Shown in pieces: positions 15,267 through 24,414 of a stretch of 53,496 bases of DNA. Position 1 is the first letter of the stretch. Each line of letters begins with the position of its first letter. The stretch comes from SXPK01 sp041168165 (GTDB lineage Bacteria > Planctomycetota > UBA1135 > UBA2386), in assembly GCA_041168165.1 (NCBI GenBank), contig JBEELK010000166.1, positions 1 to 53,496 of the forward strand. Reading direction: 5' to 3'. The position numbers and the translations under genes are program-made. Below the pieces are notes generated by a model. The model saw only the letters and a list, made by a program, of their open reading frames with translations. It was not told where the DNA came from and ran no database searches.

Positions 15267-16694
15267 TCAGAACTGCCGGCGGCGCGTCGACGAATCGATG
15301 CCAAGCGCCTTGCGATACTTCGTGACCGTGCGGCGCGCGATGTGGACGCCCTTCTTGCCGAGCTCTTCGACGAGCTGGTCGTCGCTGAGCGGCGCGTTCT
15401 TGTCCTCGCCTTCGACGATCTGCTTGAGCGTGTCCTTCACGGCTTGCTGGCTGACCATCTCGCCGTCGTCGCTCTGCGTGCCGCCGCTGAAGAAGCGCTT
15501 CATGTCGAAGATGCCCTGCGGCGTCTCGATGAACTTGCCCGAGATCGCGCGGCTCACGGTCGAGATGTGCACGCCGACGGCGTCGGCGATGTCCTGCATC
15601 TTCATCGGTCGCAAGTGCTGGACGCCGTTGCGCAGGAAGCCGTCTTGCCGCCGAACGACTTCGCCCGCGATGCGTTCGATCGTGCTTTGGCGCTGGTGCA
15701 CGGCCTCGATGAACCACTTCGCGGCCTCGATCTTGCGGCGCAGATACTCGTAGATATTGGGATCGCTCTTCGCGTCCTTGAGCATCTCGCGGTAACGCGG
15801 CGAGAGGGACAGCTCTGGCACCGAGCCTCGCAGCGATCGAACCTCGTACTTGCCGTCCGTTTCGATCACGACGACGTCGGGCACGACGCCAGAAGACTCA
15901 TCTTGGTCGAATGCGCTCGCCGGGCTCGGGTCGCAAGCGTGGCGGAGGTACTCGATGCTCTCCTTGATCTCGTCGAACGACGCTCCGGTCTCCTTGGCGA
16001 TCTTCGGCAGCTTGTTGCGCGCGACATCGTCGAGGTGGTTGGCAACGAGCAAACGCGTCAGCGGTCGCACGTAGCCGAGGCGGTCGAGTTGCATCAGCAG
16101 GCGGTCGCGGAGGTCGCGCGCGGCCATGCCGCACGGCTCCATGTCGCGCACGACTTCGATCGCTTCTTCGGCGAGCGGGATCGGCACGAGCAGTTGCTGC
16201 GCGATGTGCTCGGCCGTGTCCGCGAGCTTCGCGTCGGAGTCGAGCGAGTAGATCACGTGCTCAACGACATGCAGCAGCTCGGGGTCGAGGTCGAGCATGC
16301 GCGCCTGTGACATCAGGTGCTCGGGCAGCGAGATGCCGTGGACGGGCGTGTTGTTGAGCGCCGCCTGCTTCTTGTCCTCGTCGTCGCCAGCGCCGCCGCC
16401 AGAGCCGTGCGAGAGCCCGCGCGTTCCGGGGCCCATGCGCTGCTCGAGTTGGTCGAGTTGCTCGCTGAACTCCCGCTGGAGCTTGTCCTCAAGCGCGGGC
16501 TTCTGCTCCGGCTCGTGCGCCGACTCCTGGGGGTCTTCCTTCAGTTCGAGGAAGACGTTTTCCTGCAGCTCCTGCTCGATCTGGTCCTTCAGCTCCAGTA
16601 GCGGCGTCTGGAGGATCTGCATCGCCTGGATCATCTGCGGCGACTGCATGAGTCGCTGCTCTGCCCGGAGGCTTTGGGTCAGTCCTAGGCGCAT
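15267..16694 (-). CDS. rpoN: RNA polymerase sigma-54 factor RpoN
   Basis: Sigma-54 directs RNA polymerase to -24/-12 promoters that need an activator ATPase. The 475-residue product has the Gln/Leu-rich N-terminal activator region (MRLGLTQSLRAEQRLMQSP...QMIQAMQILQTP), an acidic region II, the core-binding domain, the HTH region (DIADAVGVHISTVSRAISGK) and the RpoN box ARRTVTKYRKALG close to the C-terminus, ending RRRQF. A GTG at 16703 would add three residues; the ATG at 16694 matches the family. The 256 bases between this start and the CBS gene stop hold no recognisable gene. No enhancer-binding protein is encoded in the window. Confidence 0.96.
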   Translation of the reverse strand: MRLGLTQSLRAEQRLMQSPQMIQAMQILQTPLLELKDQIEQELQENVFLELKEDPQESAHEPEQKPALEDKLQREFSEQLDQLEQRMGPGTRGLSHGSGGGAGDDEDKKQAALNNTPVHGISLPEHLMSQARMLDLDPELLHVVEHVIYSLDSDAKLADTAEHIAQQLLVPIPLAEEAIEVVRDMEPCGMAARDLRDRLLMQLDRLGYVRPLTRLLVANHLDDVARNKLPKIAKETGASFDEIKESIEYLRHACDPSPASAFDQDESSGVVPDVVVIETDGKYEVRSLRGSVPELSLSPRYREMLKDAKSDPNIYEYLRRKIEAAKWFIEAVHQRQSTIERIAGEVVRRQDGFLRNGVQHLRPMKMQDIADAVGVHISTVSRAISGKFIETPQGIFDMKRFFSGGTQSDDGEMVSQQAVKDTLKQIVEGEDKNAPLSDDQLVEELGKKGVHIARRTVTKYRKALGIDSSTRRRQF

Positions 16695-16950
16695 GGATGC
16701 CACGGGTTTGGATAGCTCAGCAGAGTCCGTCAGTCACTACTTCGCGCCTCCGAGAGAGGAGAAAGGCACGAGAGTTGCCGCATCAGTATAGGTCGACCGC
16801 AATGCGGAGGGAGCACGCAGAGAGAAGTTCTCCCACTGCGTTTGTGCGCATTGCGCGAGGACCTGCGCGCGGCGCAATCGGTCCTTTTGTGCAGCGCGCT
16901 CCATCGTCCCGATGGCGTGGGGAGATGGGCGCGCGCAGCGGCGCGTCCGG

Positions 16951-18312
<1,362 letters not shown>

Positions 18313-18405
18313 GAGCGGGCGATTCAAGCAGGGCCGCCCCGCGAAAGGAAATGCGCGCTGGCTCTTGCTGGGGGCGAGGCTGCGGCGGATCGTCTTCGCC
18401 CCGCC

Positions 18406-20034
18406 ATGGCAACTGACAGCTCCGACACCCCGATCGAGAACGGCAGCGATAGCGCGCCGACCGAGCGGCCCGCTCCCGAATCCACCAGCGCGCCGGAGTC
18501 CGGTGCCGCGTCCACTGACCAAGGTTCTAGCAACCAAGGAGACGCCGGTGCCAATGCCGCAGATGGCGAGGGCCAGGAGCGCAAGAAGCGCCGTCGTCGC
18601 CGTCGCAAGCGTCGCGGCGCGGATGGCGCAGCGGCAGAAGGCGCCCCAGCAGCAGCCGACGGCGAAGGCGGCGAAGGCTCCGCGCCGGCGAGCGAGTCCA
18701 AGGCCGGCGCGCCCGCGTCGGGCGCGGAGCGCAAGGACAAGGGCGAGCGCGGACGCGACGGTGGCGGCCGCGGTCGTCGCGAGGAGCGACGCGAACGTCA
18801 GCAAAAGCGCGACAAGGAGCGGCCGCATGGCCACGACCGCGATCGCAATCGCGACCGCGACCGCGATCGCCGCGGCAACCACGAGCACAGCGCGCTGTTC
18901 GCCGTGAAGGCGCTGAGCCAGATGGCGCAGTCGCTGCTTCGCATCGAAGGCGTCGATCCGTTCAGCATCCCGCGCTACGTCGAACTCAACGTGCGCGTGC
19001 CGCTCGACGAGCGCGCCGACGCGCGCGCTGCGGCGGGCGCCGTCACCGAGCAGATCCTCCAGCGCTTGCGCGAAGTGCGCGAGCACGAGCGCGCGCTGCA
19101 GCCTGGCGCGGTGTTCTGCTACTTCACCGAGAGCGCGCAGGTCGAGCACTGCAGGCCGCAGGAAGCCCGCCATGTTTTCGAGGGCTACAACTCGACGGGC
19201 CGCCCGGTGTTCAGCGACTTCGTCACGATGTCGATCGAACGCAAGGATCCAGGCATCGACCTGCTGCTCGGTGGCGAGGATCTCGTGCTGACGCACGTGA
19301 CGATGGGGCGCGTGTTGCGCACGCAGCAGCTCGCCGAGTTCGGCGGCGATTCGGCAGTCTACAAGGTGCTCGGCCAAGTCGACGCAGGCTTGTTCCGCGT
19401 GCTCGGCGCCGAGCAGAAGTGCGCATTCAGCTTCCAGCTACTGCGCGGCAAGACGATCGAAGGCAAGCCGCGCCTACGACTCCACGCGGTCGGCAAGGTC
19501 GACCTGATGGACCTCGCGGATCCTGCCATTCTCAACATCCTCAGCAAGTTCCAGCGTCAGCTCGACGCCGAATCGCTGCGGCTGCAGGGCAAGGAGAAAA
19601 ATGGCGACGTCGATGACGAAGCGTTCGTGTTGCCGCTCTTGAAAGACCTTGCGCAGAAGCTCGCGTCGCGCGCACGCAACGTGTCGCGTCGCACCGATCA
19701 CGCGGTGACGCGCAGCGAGGAGGGCCAACGGCCGACGCCGCGCGCGTATCCGGATGCGGGCGAAGCGCATGACGAAGCGATCCTTTGGGACACCGAGAAG
19801 AACACGGTCGTCGTCGCCGGTCCGAAGGGCCGCGTGCACGTGTTCACGGCGCAGGGCAAGCACGTGACGTCGGTGATGATGCAGGGCTCGGCCGTCGAAC
19901 GTCGGCGTCAGCAGGGCCGTTGGCGGCTTGCAGAACCCGAGGAGCGCGGCGAGTTCCGTCTAGCGCTGCGCAGGCTCATCGCTGCGGGCGAAGACAAGCC
20001 CAGCGACGACGCGCCGATCTCGATCGAGCCGTGA
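18406..20034 (+). CDS. Protein with Arg/Lys/Asp-rich disordered N-terminus, unknown
   Basis: From ATG at 18406 this encodes 542 residues. Residues 1-60 are Ser/Ala/Glu/Gly-rich and acidic; then comes a run of about 14 basic residues (ERKKRRRRRRKRRG). After an Ala/Gly/Glu stretch, residues 105-162 are rich in RE, RD and DR dipeptides (DRDRNRDRDRDRRG), typical of RNA-associated disordered tails. From about residue 163 a folded region begins (ALFAVKALSQMAQSLLRIEG), with a possible beta-rich core (GRPVFSDFVTMSIE...PGIDLLLGGEDLVLTHVTM). The C-terminus has ILWDTEKNTVVVAGPKGRVHVF. I recognise no known domain. The composition suggests a nucleic-acid or ribosome-associated protein, but this is inference. 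Confidence 0.8.
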   Translation: MATDSSDTPIENGSDSAPTERPAPESTSAPESGAASTDQGSSNQGDAGANAADGEGQERKKRRRRRRKRRGADGAAAEGAPAAADGEGGEGSAPASESKAGAPASGAERKDKGERGRDGGGRGRREERRERQQKRDKERPHGHDRDRNRDRDRDRRGNHEHSALFAVKALSQMAQSLLRIEGVDPFSIPRYVELNVRVPLDERADARAAAGAVTEQILQRLREVREHERALQPGAVFCYFTESAQVEHCRPQEARHVFEGYNSTGRPVFSDFVTMSIERKDPGIDLLLGGEDLVLTHVTMGRVLRTQQLAEFGGDSAVYKVLGQVDAGLFRVLGAEQKCAFSFQLLRGKTIEGKPRLRLHAVGKVDLMDLADPAILNILSKFQRQLDAESLRLQGKEKNGDVDDEAFVLPLLKDLAQKLASRARNVSRRTDHAVTRSEEGQRPTPRAYPDAGEAHDEAILWDTEKNTVVVAGPKGRVHVFTAQGKHVTSVMMQGSAVERRRQQGRWRLAEPEERGEFRLALRRLIAAGEDKPSDDAPISIEP

Positions 20035-20042
20035 TGGAGCGT

Positions 20043-20074
20043 GCGACGCGCGGCGCTTGTGCGCTGCGCGTCGT
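20043..20074. terminator. Bidirectional terminator-like hairpin between convergent genes
   Basis: GACGCGCGGCGC at 20045-20056 pairs with GCGCTGCGCGTC at 20061-20072, giving a 12-pair stem with one G-T and a TTGT loop, extendable by two pairs outward. It fills the 40-base gap between the stop of the disordered-protein gene (20034) and the mgtE stop (20075-20077). There is no long T tract, so it may act as a weak terminator or an mRNA 3'-end stabiliser for both strands. Confidence 0.55.
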
Positions 20075-21448
20075 TCACAGCATCAGCGTGACGACGATCA
20101 GGTAGAGCGTTGCGCCAGTCAGGTCGGTCAACGCCGTGACTGCTGGCGTGCTGATCAGCGCAGGGTCGATGCGCAGGATCTTGACGAGGTAGGGGATCGC
20201 AGCGCCGAGCAGTGCCGCGAGCACAACGTCTGCCGACATTGCGAATGCGATCACCGCGGCCAACCGTTCGGTTGCTTGGATCGGCGCAGGGTCGCCCGTG
20301 AACGCGTGCAGCGTCCACGCGTTTGCGAATGCGATGCCCGCGAGCGCGATCGACAGCAGCAAGCTCACGCGCAGTTCTTTCCAGAGCAGCGGCCACAGCG
20401 AGCCGCGGAACCCGCCGGTCGAAACCGCGCGCACGATCAACGTGCTCGCTTGGCTGCCGACCATTCCGCCGATCGCCATCACCATCGGCATCAGCACGAG
20501 CAGCAAGGTCTGGCCTTGGAGCTCCTGTTCGAAGCCGCGGATCACGGCTGCCGTGACAAGCCAGAACATCGCGAGGATGCAGATCACGGGCGCGCGGCGT
20601 CGCACTTGGCGCCAAACCGGCTCGTCGAGGTAGCTTTCGCCCTCGCTCTCGCCGGTCACGCCTGCCATCTTCGCGAAGTCCTCTTCGGCTTCCTCTTCGA
20701 CGATGTCGACTGCGTCATCGTGCGTGACGATGCCGATCAGGCGGTTGTCTGCATCGACGACAGGCAGCGCGATCAGGTCGTAGTCGCGAATCAAGCGCGC
20801 TGCTTCCTCTTGGTCGGCCTCGGGCGAAGTGGACACGATCTCGGTGCGCATCAACTGCATCACCGTTTCGTCGTCGCGCGCGAGGATCAAATCGCGCAGC
20901 GACAAGAACCCGACGAGCTTGCCGAGTCGGTCGACGACGTAGCTGTAATAGATCGTCTCCTTGCTCGGCGCTTGCCGACGCAACTCGGCAATGGCGGCGC
21001 GCGCGGTCAACTGTGGACTCAGCACCGCGTAGTCCGTGCTCAAGAACGAGCCGACTTGGTCCTCCAAGAACGTGCTGCGATGCAGCAAGTCCTCGCGCGC
21101 GGCGTTGGTCAAGAGCGGCCAGATCTTCTGCCGCACGCGCTCTTCGAGACGGTCGAGGAACTCCGCGCGGTCGTCGCTGAACATCGACAAGAGCACGTTC
21201 TTGACCGTCTCGCGGCCGCCGCCTTCGACGAACTCCTCCTGCACGTCGGGGTCGAGGTAGCCGAACACGTCGCGTTCGAGTTCGACTGGCAGCATGCCCA
21301 TGAGCAGTGCCACTTCGGCGGCTTCCAGCGCATTCAGCGTCGAGGCCGCGTCGGAGGGGTGCATCTCGCTCAGCACCTCGACGACGTCCTGCGGCCTGCC
21401 CTCCTCGAGCAGTTCGCGGACTTCGGGGACGAGGAGCGGATTGCGCAT
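20075..21448 (-). CDS. mgtE: Magnesium transporter MgtE
   Basis: MgtE is a Mg2+ channel gated by intracellular Mg2+. The 457-residue product has the N-terminal superhelical domain with repeats such as LLEEGRPQDVVEVLSEMHPSDAA, two CBS domains (DYAVLSPQLTARAAIAEL..., and VSTSPEADQEEAARLIRDYDLIALPVVD), and five hydrophobic segments at the C-terminus. The conserved pore region GGMVGSQASTLIVRAVSTG is present; GSQAST is the MgtE pore motif region. Length is normal. The promoter region on the minus strand contains a long imperfect hairpin (21551-21592). Confidence 0.95.
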   Translation of the reverse strand: MRNPLLVPEVRELLEEGRPQDVVEVLSEMHPSDAASTLNALEAAEVALLMGMLPVELERDVFGYLDPDVQEEFVEGGGRETVKNVLLSMFSDDRAEFLDRLEERVRQKIWPLLTNAAREDLLHRSTFLEDQVGSFLSTDYAVLSPQLTARAAIAELRRQAPSKETIYYSYVVDRLGKLVGFLSLRDLILARDDETVMQLMRTEIVSTSPEADQEEAARLIRDYDLIALPVVDADNRLIGIVTHDDAVDIVEEEAEEDFAKMAGVTGESEGESYLDEPVWRQVRRRAPVICILAMFWLVTAAVIRGFEQELQGQTLLLVLMPMVMAIGGMVGSQASTLIVRAVSTGGFRGSLWPLLWKELRVSLLLSIALAGIAFANAWTLHAFTGDPAPIQATERLAAVIAFAMSADVVLAALLGAAIPYLVKILRIDPALISTPAVTALTDLTGATLYLIVVTLML

Positions 21449-21550
21449 GGGAGAAGTGGGCGGCGGATGCTAGCCATCGACCGCGGAGGCATCAGTAACT
21501 GAGCTAGCACAAACGCGATCGTTGTCGCACTGCTCTCGAGCGGAGCGCGC

Positions 21551-21592
21551 GGAGTCGGCGAGGAGCGCATTGAGAATGCGCAGCCGGAGTCC
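21551..21592. other. Long imperfect hairpin upstream of mgtE
   Basis: GCGCATT at 21565-21571 and AATGCGC at 21575-21581 form a perfect 7-bp stem with a GAG loop. It is extended by CGGC (21556-21559) with GCCG (21583-21586) and GGA (21551-21553) with TCC (21590-21592), with small bulges. The sequence also has GGAGTC twice, once on each side. It lies about 100 bases upstream of the mgtE start, in a 278-base gap between mgtE and tRNA-Pro. It may be a leader RNA structure or a REP-like interspersed element. I do not recognise the M-box or any known riboswitch. Confidence 0.4.
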
Positions 21593-21646
21593 GCCGATGT
21601 CACGGGCGGTCGGATGGCGTCGCGGCGATCGCCGACAAACGCATGC

Positions 21647-21675
21647 TTGACCGCTGGGGTAGGCTTCGCTACCTT
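21647..21675 (+). promoter_or_regulatory. Candidate promoter of tRNA-Pro
   Basis: TTGACC at 21647-21652 (5 of 6) and TACCTT at 21670-21675 (3 of 6) are separated by 17 bases and lie 51 bases upstream of the tRNA. The bases after the -10 are GC-rich (GCCGCGCCCC), as in stable-RNA promoters under stringent control. Confidence 0.42.
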
Positions 21676-21726
21676 GCCGCGCCCCTGGGTCGGCAACGGC
21701 TCAGTGCGATTCAGTTTGCCCTAGGT

Positions 21727-21803
<77 letters not shown>

Positions 21804-21850
21804 GTTTTCCTGCCGCGAGGAACGCGGCGGTGAGACGAGGTGCCAGATCC

Positions 21851-21910
21851 AGTGGATCTGAACTCAGTGGATCTGAACTCAGTGGATCTAAGCTCAGCGG
21901 ATCTGAGCTC
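21851..21910. repeat. Four tandem copies of a 15-bp unit
   Basis: Units AGTGGATCTGAACTC (21851-21865), the same (21866-21880), AGTGGATCTAAGCTC (21881-21895) and AGCGGATCTGAGCTC (21896-21910) follow one another exactly. The first two are identical and the last two differ from them by 2 and 2 bases. The array lies 47 bases after the tRNA-Pro, and the stop codon of the minus-strand cytochrome/LRR gene (21909-21911) falls at its end. Because 15 is a multiple of three, every frame reads as a five-residue repeat, which need not mean anything. Confidence 0.95.
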
Positions 21911-23078
21911 AGCGCCGACGAGCGCGAGCGTTGCCCTGGTCCGCGTCCGCCATGGGCTCTGGCAGGTCCGCTGCAAACACGATGCGCGCGGACGGGATCG
22001 AGCTCTGAAGCGCCACGACTGCGGCGGCCGAGACCGGGGTCTCGCACACGTAGAGCTGCTCCAGGTTCTTGCACGCGGAGAGCGCCGCGATGCCGCGATC
22101 GCCAACCGAGGTGCCATAGAGGTTGAGCGAGCGGAGCTGCGTCGCTGCGCCAAGCGCGACGACGCCGTCGTCGGTCACCTTGGTGCCGCGGAGGTCGAGG
22201 TGCACGAGGCGCGGCATCGTGGCGATGGTCGCAATCGCAGCATCGGTGACGTGCGTGCGGGCCAGGACCAGTTCTGCGATGTGGCCGCTCGCGCTGGACA
22301 GTGCCGCGATCGCGGCGTCATCGATCGACGATTCGCGGCCAAACGCGGTCACGCGCAGCAGCGCGCTATCCGCCGCCGCGGGCTCGACCGAGAAGTGCGC
22401 GCGCAGGGTCGCGAACTGCTCCTCGCTCAGCATCGGCAGTCCCGATTCGAGCATCGCGAGACCGCCCTTGCCGGCGTCCTTGCCCTTGCTGTCGCCCTTC
22501 GGCTTGTCCTCGGACTTCTTCTGGTCTTCGCCAGCCTTCTTGTCCTGCTTGGCCTCGTCCTTCGCGTCGGCCTTCGCCTCGGCGCCCTTCCACGTGCCGA
22601 AGTCAGCGCCCTGCTCGATCCACTTCTTGATCAAGTCGAGCTGATCTTGCGGCAGCGGGTCGCCCTTCTTGGCGGGCGGCATGCGGTCCTCGTCGTCGGC
22701 CGGCAGAGTGATCGAGTGGTAGAGCATGCTGTCGTCCGGCTTCGTGCTCACGACGAGCTTGCCCTTCTTGCCCTTCTCGATGCCGTCGCGCGTGTCGAGC
22801 GTCACGCCGCCCTTGGGCCGCTTCTTCTTGCCGTCGGCGTCCGTGTAAGGCGCCTTGTGGCACTCGACGCAGTTCTTCTCGAGGATCGGCAGCACCTGCG
22901 CGACGAAGTCGACCTTGTCCGCGGCAGCTTCCTTCTCCTTGCCGTCCTTGGGTTCCTGCGCCGGCTTGGCTTCGGCCTTGGGCTTGCCTTCTGGCTGGCC
23001 TTGCGGCTTCTGGTCGTCTTGAGCGGGGAGCGCAGCGAGCAGCGCTGCGAACGGAAGCAGGTGGCGGAGGATCATCAT
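21909..23078 (-). CDS. Exported Planctomycete cytochrome C domain protein with LRRs
   Basis: From ATG at 23078 the product has 389 residues. A signal peptide (MMILRHLLPFAALLAALPAQ) is followed by a Lys/Pro/Glu-rich linker and a cytochrome domain of the Planctomycete PSCyt1 type: CVECH at residues 70-74, KGGVTLDTRDG, MPPAKKGDPLPQDQ and IKKWIEQGADFG. After a second charged linker the C-terminal third has leucine-rich repeats (AELVLARTHVTDAAIATIA, LVHLDLRGTKVTDDGVVAL, LRSLNLYGTSVGDRGIAAL). A second ATG at 23075 is equally plausible. It follows the DUF1501 gene by 34 bases and completes a three-gene operon. PSCyt1 is often fused to DUF1549/DUF1553; here it is separate. The location is probably periplasmic. 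Confidence 0.85.
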   Translation of the reverse strand: MMILRHLLPFAALLAALPAQDDQKPQGQPEGKPKAEAKPAQEPKDGKEKEAAADKVDFVAQVLPILEKNCVECHKAPYTDADGKKKRPKGGVTLDTRDGIEKGKKGKLVVSTKPDDSMLYHSITLPADDEDRMPPAKKGDPLPQDQLDLIKKWIEQGADFGTWKGAEAKADAKDEAKQDKKAGEDQKKSEDKPKGDSKGKDAGKGGLAMLESGLPMLSEEQFATLRAHFSVEPAAADSALLRVTAFGRESSIDDAAIAALSSASGHIAELVLARTHVTDAAIATIATMPRLVHLDLRGTKVTDDGVVALGAATQLRSLNLYGTSVGDRGIAALSACKNLEQLYVCETPVSAAAVVALQSSIPSARIVFAADLPEPMADADQGNARARRR

Positions 23079-23112
23079 GGAGAATGGGATCGAGTGGCGA
23101 GACTCGCTGCGA

Positions 23113-24414
23113 TCATGCGAACAATTCGAGGATCGGCGAGCCCTTGTCCGCAACTTTGAAGGGTCGGCCGGACGGAGATGTCACGACTTCGTCGACGGAC
23201 AGCCCAGCTGCGTGCGCGATCGTCGCGTTGAGGTCCTGGATGGAGACCGCGTTCTCGATGACTTCGCGGCCCTCTTGGTCCGTCTTGCCGTAGCGCATGC
23301 CGCCGCGGATGCCGCCGCCTGCGAGCAGGCAACTGAACGCCTTGGGGTAGTGGTTGCGGCCTTGGTCCTGGTCGATGTCGGGCGTGCGCCCGAACTCCGT
23401 GGCCAGCACGACGAGCGTCTCTTGCAGCAAGCCGCGCGCATCGAGGTCGGCCAGCAATGCCGACAGGCCTTGGTCGATCGAAGGCGCGAGGTCGGAGAGG
23501 CGATCGAAGTTGTCGGCGTGCGTGTCCCAGCCATCGCTGACGACTTCGATGCAGCGGACGCCGTGCTCGACGAGACGGCGCGCCAACAAGCAGCCGGAGC
23601 CAAAAGAAGTCTCGCCGTAGATCGAGCGCATCGCGTCGCTCTCGCGATCGATGTCGAACGCGGCGAGGTCTTCGCTGCGCATCAACCGCACGGCTGCCGC
23701 ATATGACTCGTCGTAGGCCGCGACGTCGCGCACGTCATGCCGCGATCGATACTCGGCGTTCATCTTGCCGAGCAGGTCGAGCCTGCGCGCAAAGCGTCCT
23801 TCGTCGATGCCGCGCGCGCGCGTCGCGTTCTGCAGGCCCGAGGTCGGATCGCCGATTGGCAACGCTTGGAAGTGGGGCGGAAAGAACCCCGCCGTCGGCA
23901 TCTCGCCGCCGCCGCCCAGGATCACGTGGCCCGGCAGCGCTTCGTTCTGGCGGCCCACGCCGCGCTGAATCCACGCGCCGAGGCTCGGATGCTGGATCGT
24001 GCCGCGCTTCTCGTAGCTCGTGCGCATCAGATACTGCGCCTGAGGGTGCGCGCCCTGCTTGCTCGACATCGAGCTGACGATGCACGCCTTGTCCATCTGC
24101 TGCGCGAGCTTGGGGAAGTACTGGCCCAACAGCACGCCGTCGGCGCGCGTGCGCAGCGCTTCGACGGGGCCCTGCGTTCCAGCGCCCGGCTTTGGGTCGA
24201 GCGTGTCGAGGTGGGACATGCCACCGCGCAAGAACAGGTAGATCACCTGTCGAGCCGCGGGTCGCGCGAACGGCAGCGACGCTGCGCGGGCGCTGCCCAG
24301 CGCGAGCGATCCCGACGTGAGGCCAAAGGCTGCACGTGCGAGTTGCGACACGAACGCGCGCCGCGTGGTGTCGTCTGCCGCGCTCGCGAGATCGGTGAAT
24401 CGGCGTGTGTTCAT
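23113..24414 (-). CDS. DUF1501 domain-containing protein
   Basis: This 433-residue protein belongs to DUF1501, a sulfatase-like alkaline-phosphatase-fold family common in Planctomycetes. The N-terminus (TTRRAFVSQLARAAFGL) has a twin-Arg motif and a hydrophobic stretch, so Tat export is likely. Family blocks are visible: VIYLFLRGGMSHLDTLDPKP, SMSSKQGAHPQAQYLMRTSY, HPSLGAWIQRGVG and VVLATEFGRTPDIDQDQGRNHYP, then the terminal NATIAHAAGLS. The start overlaps the stop of the DUF1549/DUF1553 gene by 4 bases (ATGA), showing translational coupling. In this family pairing the proteins are thought to work with the cytochrome-containing partner, but the reaction is not known. Confidence 0.9.
   Translation of the reverse strand: MNTRRFTDLASAADDTTRRAFVSQLARAAFGLTSGSLALGSARAASLPFARPAARQVIYLFLRGGMSHLDTLDPKPGAGTQGPVEALRTRADGVLLGQYFPKLAQQMDKACIVSSMSSKQGAHPQAQYLMRTSYEKRGTIQHPSLGAWIQRGVGRQNEALPGHVILGGGGEMPTAGFFPPHFQALPIGDPTSGLQNATRARGIDEGRFARRLDLLGKMNAEYRSRHDVRDVAAYDESYAAAVRLMRSEDLAAFDIDRESDAMRSIYGETSFGSGCLLARRLVEHGVRCIEVVSDGWDTHADNFDRLSDLAPSIDQGLSALLADLDARGLLQETLVVLATEFGRTPDIDQDQGRNHYPKAFSCLLAGGGIRGGMRYGKTDQEGREVIENAVSIQDLNATIAHAAGLSVDEVVTSPSGRPFKVADKGSPILELFA

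Noticed and set aside
14599..15717. EF-P with a long N-terminal extension
   Set aside because: The extra 186 codons are Arg/Ala-rich, overlap rpoN in another frame and lack similarity; the ATG at 15159 gives the normal EF-P start.
21449..21726. M-box Mg riboswitch upstream of mgtE
   Set aside because: A hairpin is present, but I cannot find the conserved M-box core sequence; it is listed only as an unassigned structure.
21840..23159. Plus-strand protein starting with pentapeptide-like repeats (DLNSV, DLSSA)
   Set aside because: The repeats come from the 15-bp DNA array, and the rest is antisense to the cytochrome/LRR gene. A true pentapeptide protein would have many more repeats.
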